Program-made: the position numbers and the translations under genes | Shown here: one piece after another, positions 1-5,564 of the stretch | Layout: each line of letters starts with the position of its first letter | Position numbering within the stretch: position 1 is the first letter of the stretch | Notes under the pieces: generated by a model | What the model was told of the DNA's origin: nothing | What the model saw: only the letters and a program-made list of their open reading frames with translations | The model's database searches: none | Source: Sulfuricurvum sp. | Lineage (GTDB): Bacteria > Campylobacterota > Campylobacteria > Campylobacterales > Sulfurimonadaceae | NCBI GenBank assembly: GCA_024635855.1 | Contig: JAGXHZ010000030.1 | Span: forward strand, 1 to 6,257 | Reading direction: 5' to 3' | Length of the DNA: 6,257 bases

Positions 1-104
1 AACTTCCCGATAAGTATGGACAATCAACAAGACGGTTGATTGCAAACTTTTGCCCAATAAAATCCAGCGTTCCTCACTCTCAGAGTGTTCATCGTCTGGA
101 ATGT
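1..104 (-). pseudogene. brnT: BrnT-family toxin gene, C-terminal fragment lacking its N-terminal half, running off the window
   Basis: Reading the minus strand with codons ending at position 1, the frame is open and gives NIPDDEHSESEERW, then ILLGKS, then VLLIVHTYREV up to the window edge. This is the central pattern of BrnT ribonuclease toxins (PF04365): an acidic D-x-H-S segment, E-E-R, a G-x-S turn and a hydrophobic strand ending in H-T-Y-R. In the family about 35 residues, beginning with an F-x-W-D type strand and a K-H-G-(I/V) motif, should precede this. Instead the upstream DNA is an inverted pair of REP-like repeats (105-181) and then the stop of the TPR gene. The frame stays open through the repeats to an ATG at 151-153, but that start has no usable ribosome binding site and would encode repeat sequence. 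I therefore call it a broken gene. The ISARKAT-type C-terminus and any brnA antitoxin gene would lie beyond position 1 and cannot be seen. The family call is from remembered motifs, not a search. Confidence 0.75.
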
Positions 105-139
105 TTCCTCGCTCCCAAGCTCCAGCTTTGGAGTGTATA
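105..139 (-). repeat. REP-like palindromic repeat, copy A (inverted orientation)
   Basis: Read on the minus strand, this 35-base unit matches the 922-956 copy at about 24 of 35 positions without gaps. Matches concentrate in the central GGAG and the 3' flank (TGGGAGCGAGGA). The stem is CTCCAAAGCT on one side and AGCTTGGGAG on the other (124-133 and 112-121), with one mismatch around a 2-base loop. It is head to head with copy B, separated by 7 bases, and directly borders the brnT fragment. This is typical of REP/BIME elements, thought to be mobilised by REP-associated tyrosine transposases (RAYT), none of which is visible here. Confidence 0.7.
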
Positions 140-146
140 CCATCAG

Positions 147-181
147 TCTGCATTCCCAACGAGGACGTTTGGAATGAGGGA
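147..181 (+). repeat. REP-like palindromic repeat, copy B
   Basis: This is the same 35-base unit as at 922-956, with an identical left flank (TCTGCATTCCCA) and right end (GAGGGA) but a different inner stem. The arms are CATTCCCAACG (151-161) and CGTTTGGAATG (166-176), pairing with one mismatch around the loop AGGA. The right end at 181 directly abuts the TAA stop of the TPR gene (182-184). In minus-strand RNA it would form a 3' hairpin immediately after the stop codon. No T-run follows, so it is more likely an RNA-stability or attenuation element than a classical terminator. Confidence 0.8.
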
Positions 182-853
182 TTATGGACGAGGCATTTTG
201 GCTTGAAGCGCTGCAATAAAGTTCTTGTCAAGCTCGGCATAACGGGGTGTTGCTTCCGCCAATGTGATTTTTTTCCATGCTTCTGAAAAATTGCCGATGG
301 AGAAAAGTATGATTGCCCAATTCTGTAAGTTCAAAGTGTGTTGAGGTGCTCGCTCGTGGATTTTGGTAAAACGGCTGAGAGCATCTTGAAGAAGCTTTTT
401 GTTATTTGATTGTATTCCAGCAAATCCGACGCTCCTAGCGTAGTCAACAGAAAAATCGATGTCGTTACCCACAAAAAGTTCAGCCTCGCTGAATAGTTTT
501 AAGGCTTGATCGACATTTCCTCTGATACTTGAGATTGTGGCCATTCCCCACAATGCGAAGCCGTTGGTATTGTCGATCATCCAAGCCTGATTGAAGCGAC
601 GCATTGCATCGGACGTATTGCCTTGACGCAAAAACTGCCATCCGCTGAGTGAAACATCTTCAGCAGCTTTTTTCCGATTTCCCTTGTAGCGATTGTCGAT
701 ACCCATAAGAAATTTTTCATCAGCTATTTTTTGTGTTTCGTTTTTGGAGGATAATCCATATTTCGGAAGAAGGTTAATATCTTCAGCATTTGCAGGATTG
801 CATACGGAGATGATGATAGCAGATAGGATAAGAAGAAACGAGTGAAATTTCAC
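182..853 (-). CDS. Secreted tetratricopeptide-repeat protein of unknown function
   Basis: The product has 223 residues. Residues 1-23 form a signal peptide: Lys2, a hydrophobic core (FLLILSAIIISV) and a probable signal peptidase I site after ANA (21-23). Cys18 is preceded by ISV, a poor lipobox, so a lipoprotein is less likely. The mature part is helical with TPR-like repeats at about 68-101 (GW.F.RQG....AMRRFNQAW), 102-134 and 174-205, suggesting a periplasmic protein-interaction scaffold. The GW..F.xG...AMRRFNQAW stretch recalls a family of small exported TPR proteins in other Proteobacteria, with no function known to me. The start is GTG at 851-853, supported by a TAAGG ribosome binding site (860-864) six bases away and by the signal peptide beginning there; no in-frame ATG lies upstream. 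It stands apart from htpG, between two repeat clusters, in what looks like accessory DNA. The stop codon touches repeat copy B. The C-terminus (KMPRP) seems natural. Confidence 0.85.
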   Translation of the reverse strand: MKFHSFLLILSAIIISVCNPANAEDINLLPKYGLSSKNETQKIADEKFLMGIDNRYKGNRKKAAEDVSLSGWQFLRQGNTSDAMRRFNQAWMIDNTNGFALWGMATISSIRGNVDQALKLFSEAELFVGNDIDFSVDYARSVGFAGIQSNNKKLLQDALSRFTKIHERAPQHTLNLQNWAIILFSIGNFSEAWKKITLAEATPRYAELDKNFIAALQAKMPRP

Positions 854-891
854 GACAAACCTTATTTGACTTATTTTGATAGGGTTATTGT

Positions 892-897
892 ATCATA
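892..897 (-). promoter_or_regulatory. Possible -10 box for the TPR gene
   Basis: The minus strand reads TATGAT here in an AT-rich stretch, about 38 bases before the GTG start. No good -35 is seen at 17 bases (AACTTT), but epsilonproteobacterial housekeeping promoters often lack one and rely on upstream T-rich DNA, present here at 915-919 on the minus strand. This is a weak call. Confidence 0.3.
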
Positions 898-921
898 ATT
901 TGATATTGTGTTAAAAAGTTG

Positions 922-956
922 TCTGCATTCCCACTCAGGAGAGTGGGAACGAGGGA
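922..956 (+). repeat. REP-like palindromic repeat, copy C (best-preserved)
   Basis: This copy has a perfect 9-base stem, TTCCCACTC (928-936) and GAGTGGGAA (941-949), around the loop AGGA, with flanks TCTGCA on the left and CGAGGGA on the right. It is the reference copy for the family in this window. It is followed 16 bases later by copy D in the same orientation. Repeats with the general form ATTCCCAC...GTGGGAACGAG are, as I recall, scattered in many proteobacterial genomes. Confidence 0.85.
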
Positions 957-972
957 TATCCTTTTTGCGTGA

Positions 973-1007
973 TCTGCGTACCGACTCAGGAGAGTGGGAG
1001 CGAGAGA
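973..1007 (+). repeat. REP-like palindromic repeat, copy D
   Basis: It matches copy C at 30 of 35 positions in the same orientation, 51 bases further on. The inner stem is CCGACTC (981-987) and GAGTGGG (992-998) around AGGA, with one mismatch because the left arm has mutated. It ends two bases before the TAA stop (1010-1012) of the 1010-1702 gene. In minus-strand RNA, copies D and C would give two successive hairpins after that gene, with a T-run (minus strand, 915-919) beyond the second. Confidence 0.8.
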
Positions 1008-1009
1008 AA

Positions 1010-1702
1010 TTATTCAATATCATTTCGTAATAATGGAGGTGGAGTACCAGAAGGTAGTTCTTCAGCTCTTGATTGTGTTCTCCAAACAATATCTGATATT
1101 TCTTTGATTCTATCTACAAATGGTTTAGCATCTTCTCCAAATTTTCCTAAAACAACTCCAGCATCACCAATGAGACCCCAAAATTTATCAAAATCTGACA
1201 TCTTTTTATGCATTTCTATTTGTAGCCGCTCCAGTCTTTTTAATAGTCGTTCTCTATGTTTATTTTCAAATAGATTAGATGAATTTATTTGTTGTCTTAA
1301 TTCATTTATTAATATTTGGATTCTATTCACATCTCCTTGTGAAAACTCATATACAAAAGATTGTCCAAGTACATTATCAAATCTTTTTTTCATTAAATCC
1401 AAGCGAAAATCCATGGCCTTTTCTTGATACTCTGTACGTACTACTTTGAAAAAATTATTTATTTTTGGACAATCTTCCTTTATCGAACCAATTAATTTAG
1501 GAACTTCTGTTATTGTATTTAATTCAAAGTTTTCTAGTACGCTTAGAAGTAATGAGAATGCTTCAAAAAGTACTTCATTTTCTTCATTGGTCCATTCAGT
1601 ACCATTCAGATCAAGACATGATATAGCCTTATCGATTATTTCTACAACTGAGTTGACTGGATTATTCGAAATCGTTTCTATGAATTCATTATCAAATAAC
1701 AT
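1010..1702 (-). CDS. AT-rich orphan gene: hypothetical coiled-coil cytosolic protein
   Basis: The product has 230 residues with no signal peptide or membrane segment. Residues 1-110 are mostly acidic amphipathic helix. Residues about 120-172 look like a charged coiled coil with a heptad-like run (RLLKRLERLQIEMHKK at 152-167). The tail is distinctive: FWGLIGDAGVVLGKFGED (174-191), then a helix DRIKEISDIVW, ending AEELPSGTPPPLL. I have the impression that similar tails occur in uncharacterised bacterial proteins, but I cannot name a domain or function. The ATG at 1700-1702 has an AGGGAAG ribosome binding site (1709-1715) and a TATAAT box upstream, so it is probably expressed alone. By eye its base composition is far more AT-rich than that of htpG, truA and the permease gene, and REP-like repeats lie just past its stop. 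Both suggest acquisition by transfer. The frame is intact over 231 codons, arguing for a real gene despite the unknown role. Confidence 0.8.
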   Translation of the reverse strand: MLFDNEFIETISNNPVNSVVEIIDKAISCLDLNGTEWTNEENEVLFEAFSLLLSVLENFELNTITEVPKLIGSIKEDCPKINNFFKVVRTEYQEKAMDFRLDLMKKRFDNVLGQSFVYEFSQGDVNRIQILINELRQQINSSNLFENKHRERLLKRLERLQIEMHKKMSDFDKFWGLIGDAGVVLGKFGEDAKPFVDRIKEISDIVWRTQSRAEELPSGTPPPLLRNDIE

Positions 1703-1708
1703 TAAATT

Positions 1709-1715
1709 CTTCCCT
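1709..1715 (-). promoter_or_regulatory. Ribosome binding site of the 1010-1702 gene
   Basis: The minus strand reads AGGGAAG six bases before the ATG. It fixes the start and supports translation of this orphan gene. Confidence 0.65.
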
Positions 1716-1739
1716 GCTGTTAAGTTTATTGCTTTATTG

Positions 1740-1768
1740 ATTATATCTTAAAAGTAAAGATATTAGAA
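1740..1768 (-). promoter_or_regulatory. Promoter of the 1010-1702 gene
   Basis: A perfect TATAAT (-10) lies at 1740-1745 on the minus strand, with TTCTAA as a poor -35 at 1763-1768, 17 bases away. The spacer is T-rich, as is usual for epsilonproteobacterial housekeeping promoters. The predicted leader is about 30 bases. Together with the terminator at 1805-1830 this separates the orphan gene from htpG transcription. Confidence 0.55.
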
Positions 1769-1804
1769 TGGAAAGTTTTATGATATTAGATGGAAGTAAA
1801 TAAG

Positions 1805-1830
1805 AAAATATTTTCCCGCCTTCGCGGGAA
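1805..1830 (-). terminator. Intrinsic terminator after htpG; also dRS3-like palindrome
   Basis: On the minus strand a 7-base stem TTCCCGC / GCGGGAA (1824-1830 and 1813-1819) closes a GAAG loop and is followed by AATATTTTC, a modest U-tract. It starts 12 bases past the htpG stop. The extended palindrome ATTCCCGCGAAGGCGGGAA resembles the dispersed ATTCCC-N8-GGGAAT repeats known as dRS3 in Neisseria and seen in other bacteria, so it may be a repeat acting as terminator. Confidence 0.65.
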
Positions 1831-1841
1831 TAACGGAGAGA

Positions 1842-3722
1842 TTACAGCGCTTTCGCCATAATGCGGTTAAGGCGTGCGATAAACCCTGCGGTATCCGCAA
1901 GGGTTTCACCCTCATAAAGTTTCGCCTGATCGAGCAACACATGCGCCGCATCGTCGATAAGATTCATATCCGCTGAATCACTGAGCTTTTTGATCAACTC
2001 ATGGTTCGGGTTGATTTGTAGGATTTGTTTTGGTGCTGGGAGATCTCCGCCCATGTTTCCGAACTGTTTCATCATCTGTGCCATCATGTAGCCTGAATCT
2101 TCTTTGTCGATTTTTAGACATACGGCAGAGTCGGTGAGGTCGAAGGTTGTTTCGACTTTTGATACGTTTTCACCCAATGCGTTTTGGAGCTGTCCGATGA
2201 ATGTTTCGAGCGTTTTTGCTGTCTCTTCGTGCTCTTTTTTCTCTTCTTCGCTCTCTTCGAGAACGGCATCGGTGACGTTGATAAATTTGTACTCTTTGTA
2301 CTCACTTACCATTGGGAATACGATGGTGTCGATCTCTTCGTTCAATACGAGGACATCAATCTCTTTTGCTTTGAAACGCTCTAGGCTTGGAGAGTTTTTG
2401 AGCATTTGGAGAGACATTTTCGCGGTGATGTAATAGATCTCTTTTTTCTCTGCGTCTACCCCTTCAACGAATTTGCTGAACATTACCGGCTCTGCGGAAT
2501 TTAATGTATTAAGCTTGAGAAGTTCCAAGATTTTTTCACGGTTGCCCATGTCGCTGTAAAGACCCTCTTTGAGGACGTTACCGAACTCTTTGTAGAAGGC
2601 GACGTATTTTTCGGTATCGTTTTCAGAAACTTTTGAGAGTTCTGTAAGCACTTTTTTGACCGAAGCATTTTTGATTTTTGCCATAACGCGGTTGCTCTGT
2701 AAGATTTCACGGCTGACGTTGAGAGGAAGGTCGGCAGAGTCGATCACCCCGCGAAGGAAACGCAAGTATGTCGGCATAAGCTCTTTTTCATCGTCGGTGA
2801 TAAAGACACGGTTGATGTAGAGTTTGATACCGCTTTGGTAATCGACGCGGTACAAGTCCATCGGTGCTTTAGACGGCACGTAAAAGAGGGTCGTGTATTC
2901 TAACGCCCCCTCCGCTTTGTTGTGCATCCATAGCAACGGCTCGCTTGAATCGTGCGCGATGCTGGAGTAGAAGTCTTTGTACTCTTCCTCACTGATGTCG
3001 CTTTTACCGATTGTCCACAATGCGTTCGCTTTGTTGACTTGGACGTTTTTGGTCTCGTTGTGCCCTTTATCTTCGTCCTCTTCAGCTGCTACCCACTCCT
3101 CTTTGTCCATGAAAATCGGGAACGGGATATGGTTGGAGTATTTTTTGATGATACTTTCGATGCGGTGAGTCTCTAGGAACTCTGCTTCATCGTCTTTTAG
3201 GTGCATGATGATGCTCGTACCGTGAGTATCACGCTCTGCGGGTTCGAGATCATATTCTGACCCTGCCATTGAGCTCCATTTGTAGGCTTGCTCTTCTCCA
3301 GCTTTACGGCTGATAACTTCAACTTTATCCGCTACCATAAATGACGCATAGAAACCGACACCGAACTGACCGATAAGGTTGGAGTCTTTTTTCTGATCTC
3401 CGCTGAGCTTGTCTAGGAACGCTTTGGTTCCTGATTTCGCGATGGTTCCGAGGTTTTCAACCAAGTCTGCTTCGTTCATCCCGATACCGCTGTCGCTGAT
3501 GGTGAGAGTTTTCGCTTCTTTATCGATGATGATGTCAACACGGGGATTAAATGAGATTCCTTTGTACGCGTCATCGGTAAGGACGAGCATATTAAGTTTG
3601 TCGAGTGCATCCGAAGAGTTCGATACGAGTTCGCGGACGAAAATCTCTTTATTTGAATAAAGAGAGTGGATCATAAGATGTAAAATTTGTGAGACTTCGG
3701 TTTGAAATTGATGTTTTGCCAT
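1842..3722 (-). CDS. htpG: Molecular chaperone HtpG (bacterial Hsp90)
   Basis: This is a complete 626-residue protein, about the length of E. coli HtpG (624). It is a cytosolic homodimeric ATP-driven chaperone that remodels client proteins with the DnaK system. The N-terminal GHKL ATPase domain shows FVRELVSNSSDALDK with catalytic Glu31 and metal-binding Asn35, DSGIGM with nucleotide-binding Asp77, GTIAKSGTKAF (92-102) and the glycine-rich lid GQFGVGFYASF (118-128). An acidic charged linker lies near 207-225. The middle domain carries DLPLNVSREILQ with Arg338, equivalent to the ATP-contacting arginine of the family. The C-terminal part from about 500 is the dimerisation domain, ending in IARLNRIMAKAL; there is no MEEVD tail, as expected in bacteria. 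The ATG start has an AAAGGA ribosome binding site (3730-3735) seven bases upstream. It has its own promoter and terminator, so it is probably monocistronic downstream of truA. All key residues are present. Confidence 0.98.
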   Translation of the reverse strand: MAKHQFQTEVSQILHLMIHSLYSNKEIFVRELVSNSSDALDKLNMLVLTDDAYKGISFNPRVDIIIDKEAKTLTISDSGIGMNEADLVENLGTIAKSGTKAFLDKLSGDQKKDSNLIGQFGVGFYASFMVADKVEVISRKAGEEQAYKWSSMAGSEYDLEPAERDTHGTSIIMHLKDDEAEFLETHRIESIIKKYSNHIPFPIFMDKEEWVAAEEDEDKGHNETKNVQVNKANALWTIGKSDISEEEYKDFYSSIAHDSSEPLLWMHNKAEGALEYTTLFYVPSKAPMDLYRVDYQSGIKLYINRVFITDDEKELMPTYLRFLRGVIDSADLPLNVSREILQSNRVMAKIKNASVKKVLTELSKVSENDTEKYVAFYKEFGNVLKEGLYSDMGNREKILELLKLNTLNSAEPVMFSKFVEGVDAEKKEIYYITAKMSLQMLKNSPSLERFKAKEIDVLVLNEEIDTIVFPMVSEYKEYKFINVTDAVLEESEEEKKEHEETAKTLETFIGQLQNALGENVSKVETTFDLTDSAVCLKIDKEDSGYMMAQMMKQFGNMGGDLPAPKQILQINPNHELIKKLSDSADMNLIDDAAHVLLDQAKLYEGETLADTAGFIARLNRIMAKAL

Positions 3723-3729
3723 GGTGAAT

Positions 3730-3735
3730 TCCTTT
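3730..3735 (-). promoter_or_regulatory. Ribosome binding site of htpG
   Basis: The minus strand reads AAAGGA seven bases before the ATG at 3720-3722. This is a standard site that confirms the chosen start. Confidence 0.7.
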
Positions 3736-3755
3736 GGTTATTTTTATGTGGTGCG

Positions 3756-3784
3756 ATTTTAACGAAATTGGATTAATAATGCAA
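3756..3784 (-). promoter_or_regulatory. Putative sigma-70 promoter of htpG
   Basis: On the minus strand TTGCAT (3779-3784) is followed 17 bases later by TAAAAT (3756-3761), giving a leader of roughly 27 bases. No sigma-32 type promoter, CIRCE element or HAIR (HspR) box is seen in the gap, so heat control, if any, is not explained by these known sites. Confidence 0.5.
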
Positions 3785-3790
3785 GAAGTG

Positions 3791-3803
3791 TCAACATAGT
3801 TGA
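3791..3803. promoter_or_regulatory. Short inverted repeat upstream of the htpG promoter
   Basis: TCAAC-ATA-GTTGA is a perfect 5-base inverted repeat with a 3-base spacer, centred about 15 bases upstream of the putative -35 box. It could be a regulator site, but a chance palindrome of this size is common. It is not a convincing truA terminator: the stem is weak and no T-run follows on the minus strand. Confidence 0.25.
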
Positions 3804-3813
3804 GTCTATAGGA

Positions 3814-4542
3814 CTAATATTTTATGTGTGTTAAATATAAGCCGTTGTGCGCAGCGATGTCGGTGGAGTGGCGTTTGATACAGTTTAGCTGTTCGAGTAA
3901 CTGCTCTTTGGTTGATTTACCAGCAGAGATACGCAGTAAAAATCCGACCATAAGACGGATTTGTGAGCGTAAAAAACCGCTTCCTTCAAAACAGAGGACT
4001 AAATACCCTTTGTGCTTGTAGGCGTAAGCACGATAGATGATACGGGTGAAATGCTCTAAATCATTTCCGCTTTTTTTAAAAAATTCAAAATTATGGGTTC
4101 CCTCGAAAAGTTTGATCGCATCGATGATGGCTTCAGCGTTGAGAGAGGAGACAAAAGTGATGAAGTCATCCTCAAAAGGGTTAGTATTTCCCTCTTTTAG
4201 GATGTATCGATAGACTCGCTTACGTGCTGTGTAGCGAGCATGAAATTCAGCGTCAACAAACTCGATGCGTCCAATGCGAATGGTAGCGGGCAGCTGCATG
4301 TTAAGCATATCTTTGAGACGTCGCAGATCACTCCAATACAAAGGTAAATCAAGGTGCATGACTTGGTGTGTAGCGTGAACACCGCGATCGGTTCTTCCTG
4401 AACCTTTTGGGAGGGCGTGGATCTGCAATCGCCGTAATGCTATGATGAGGGTTCCTATGACGGTGTTCGTCGTGTCAGGTTGTTGTTGTGAACCCATAAA
4501 CGCCGAGCCGTTGTAGCTCATGGTGATTTTGACACGATTCAA
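3814..4542 (-). CDS. truA: tRNA pseudouridine(38-40) synthase TruA
   Basis: This cytosolic enzyme isomerises uridine to pseudouridine at positions 38-40 of the anticodon arm of many tRNAs. The product is 242 residues, near the family length. Residues 3-17 form the first strand and turn (RVKITMSYNGSAFMG). GSGRTDRGVHA contains catalytic Asp52, with Arg after it where many homologues have Ala. FHARYTARKRVYRY (100-113) carries the conserved Tyr111. FEGSGFLRSQIRLMVGFLL (185-203) and the C-terminal HNGLYL are the remaining signature motifs. The start is TTG (4540-4542), overlapping the TGA of the permease gene by four bases (TTGA). The next ATG would begin at residue 8 and remove most of the first beta strand, so the TTG start fits the family better. 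There is no strong ribosome binding site, so translation probably depends on coupling to the upstream gene. No clear terminator follows the TAG stop; some read-through into htpG is possible. Confidence 0.96.
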   Translation of the reverse strand: MNRVKITMSYNGSAFMGSQQQPDTTNTVIGTLIIALRRLQIHALPKGSGRTDRGVHATHQVMHLDLPLYWSDLRRLKDMLNMQLPATIRIGRIEFVDAEFHARYTARKRVYRYILKEGNTNPFEDDFITFVSSLNAEAIIDAIKLFEGTHNFEFFKKSGNDLEHFTRIIYRAYAYKHKGYLVLCFEGSGFLRSQIRLMVGFLLRISAGKSTKEQLLEQLNCIKRHSTDIAAHNGLYLTHIKY

Positions 4543-5564
4543 AAGCGATTACCCACAAGCCGTTTATAAATCAAGTAAGTCCCAATAAGCCAGCCAAGCG
4601 AAACTGCCCAAATGGCGTGGAATCCAAGCCACTGTTGGGTAATGATTGCGCAGGAATAAAAAATGATAACGGAAATAAAGAGCCACAAATAAATCCAACG
4701 TTTTTGGTGACGTGCGTGAACAACGCCAAGCGCAACGATTAGAAAAAGTGAGAGGGTGGGGAACAGGCTTAAAAGGGCATTGGTTATAAGCAGGCGTGTC
4801 CGAAACTTCTGATCGGTTGGTGATGCGGTCCAATACTCTAGGGTATTGGTGTAAAAGTTACTGTCGCTTTTTATAACATCATTTATAGTGAGATGTTTAT
4901 AGTTCATTCTTCTGAGGTTCTCATCTTTATAGGTGTATCCTTCGCCGTCGCTGAGACGCAGTTGCAAATTGCCGTCTGCATTGATAAGTTCAGCGGTATG
5001 CGCTACCAAAAGAACCTCTTCTTTGAGATCTTTATTAAATAAGACGACGTCTCCATAGGCTCGAGTATTGTTGTCGCTTTTGTTGATGAAGAGCATCCAA
5101 TCACCAAAATTATGACCGAATTCGGAGGCCGTCAGGTTAAATTTTGCTTCTTCTTTTTTTTGAGATAAGAAATCTTTGGATATTGAATTGATATACGGAG
5201 TCACGATCAGATAATTAACCAATAAAAGGATTGTCAGTAAAAAAGCAGGGAGAGCCAATATCCGTACTAAAAATGCCGGAGAGATTCCCAGTGAAAAAAC
5301 CACGACCATTTCATTGTCATTGGAGAGACGATAAAGGGTGAGGGCACTTGCAATAACGAAGGAAATGGGGAGGGTGTAAAACAACAATTCGGGTAAAACA
5401 AAGAGATAATGTTTCCCCATTTCACCTATATTGAGCTGAATAATCGCCGTATAGGTAGCCAGTTTTATCATAAAAATAACCGATGCGATGGTAAACAACG
5501 GGATAAATATAGAGAAAAAAAGTACGTTTAGATGAGAAAAAATATAGCGGCGCAATTTACCCAT
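4539..5564 (-). CDS. LptF/LptG (YjgP/YjgQ) family permease
   Basis: The product has 341 residues, typical of this family. LptF and LptG are the membrane subunits of the LptB2FG ABC transporter that extracts lipopolysaccharide or lipooligosaccharide from the inner membrane and passes it to the periplasmic bridge. Hydrophobic helices are seen at about 12-34, 52-76 and 94-121. A soluble stretch of about 130 residues (about 125-255, the periplasmic beta-jellyroll) follows, then helices at about 258-283, 287-309 and 313-334. This 3 + domain + 3 layout is diagnostic. The sequence cannot tell me whether it is LptF or LptG; the partner and LptB are not in the window. The ATG (5562-5564) overlaps the end of the prepilin peptidase gene by eight bases, with CAGG (5570-5573) as a modest ribosome binding site. 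I recall the order peptidase-permease-truA from Campylobacter and the last two genes from Helicobacter, so this is a conserved lineage operon rather than a functional pathway. Confidence 0.92.
   Translation of the reverse strand: MGKLRRYIFSHLNVLFFSIFIPLFTIASVIFMIKLATYTAIIQLNIGEMGKHYLFVLPELLFYTLPISFVIASALTLYRLSNDNEMVVVFSLGISPAFLVRILALPAFLLTILLLVNYLIVTPYINSISKDFLSQKKEEAKFNLTASEFGHNFGDWMLFINKSDNNTRAYGDVVLFNKDLKEEVLLVAHTAELINADGNLQLRLSDGEGYTYKDENLRRMNYKHLTINDVIKSDSNFYTNTLEYWTASPTDQKFRTRLLITNALLSLFPTLSLFLIVALGVVHARHQKRWIYLWLFISVIIFYSCAIITQQWLGFHAIWAVSLGWLIGTYLIYKRLVGNRF

Noticed and set aside
21..42. Perfect 8-base inverted repeat CAATCAAC / GTTGATTG with a 6-base loop, a possible terminator.
   Set aside because: It lies inside the brnT reading frame, has an AT-rich stem and no proper T-run on either strand.
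68..104. Looked like a further degenerate REP-like copy on the minus strand (CACTCT-C-AGAGTG hairpin followed by a GGAACG-like flank).
   Set aside because: On the minus strand these bases encode EHSESEERW, a motif expected in BrnT, so coding explains the sequence and the small palindrome is incidental.
3..204. Open plus-strand frame at the left edge, possibly the end of a plus-strand gene.
   Set aside because: It has no recognisable protein features and runs antisense through the BrnT frame and both repeats; such open frames are common in REP-like sequence.
969..1427. Plus-strand open frame of 152 codons opposite the orphan gene.
   Set aside because: It begins inside repeat copy D, has a Ser/Phe/Leu-rich composition typical of an antisense shadow, and the minus-strand frame has ribosome binding site and promoter support.
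3789..3794. Consensus TTGACA on the minus strand upstream of htpG as a -35 box.
   Set aside because: At 17 bases spacing the -10 would be CCAATT, and TAAAAT is 27 bases away; the TTGCAT-N17-TAAAAT pair is a better fit.
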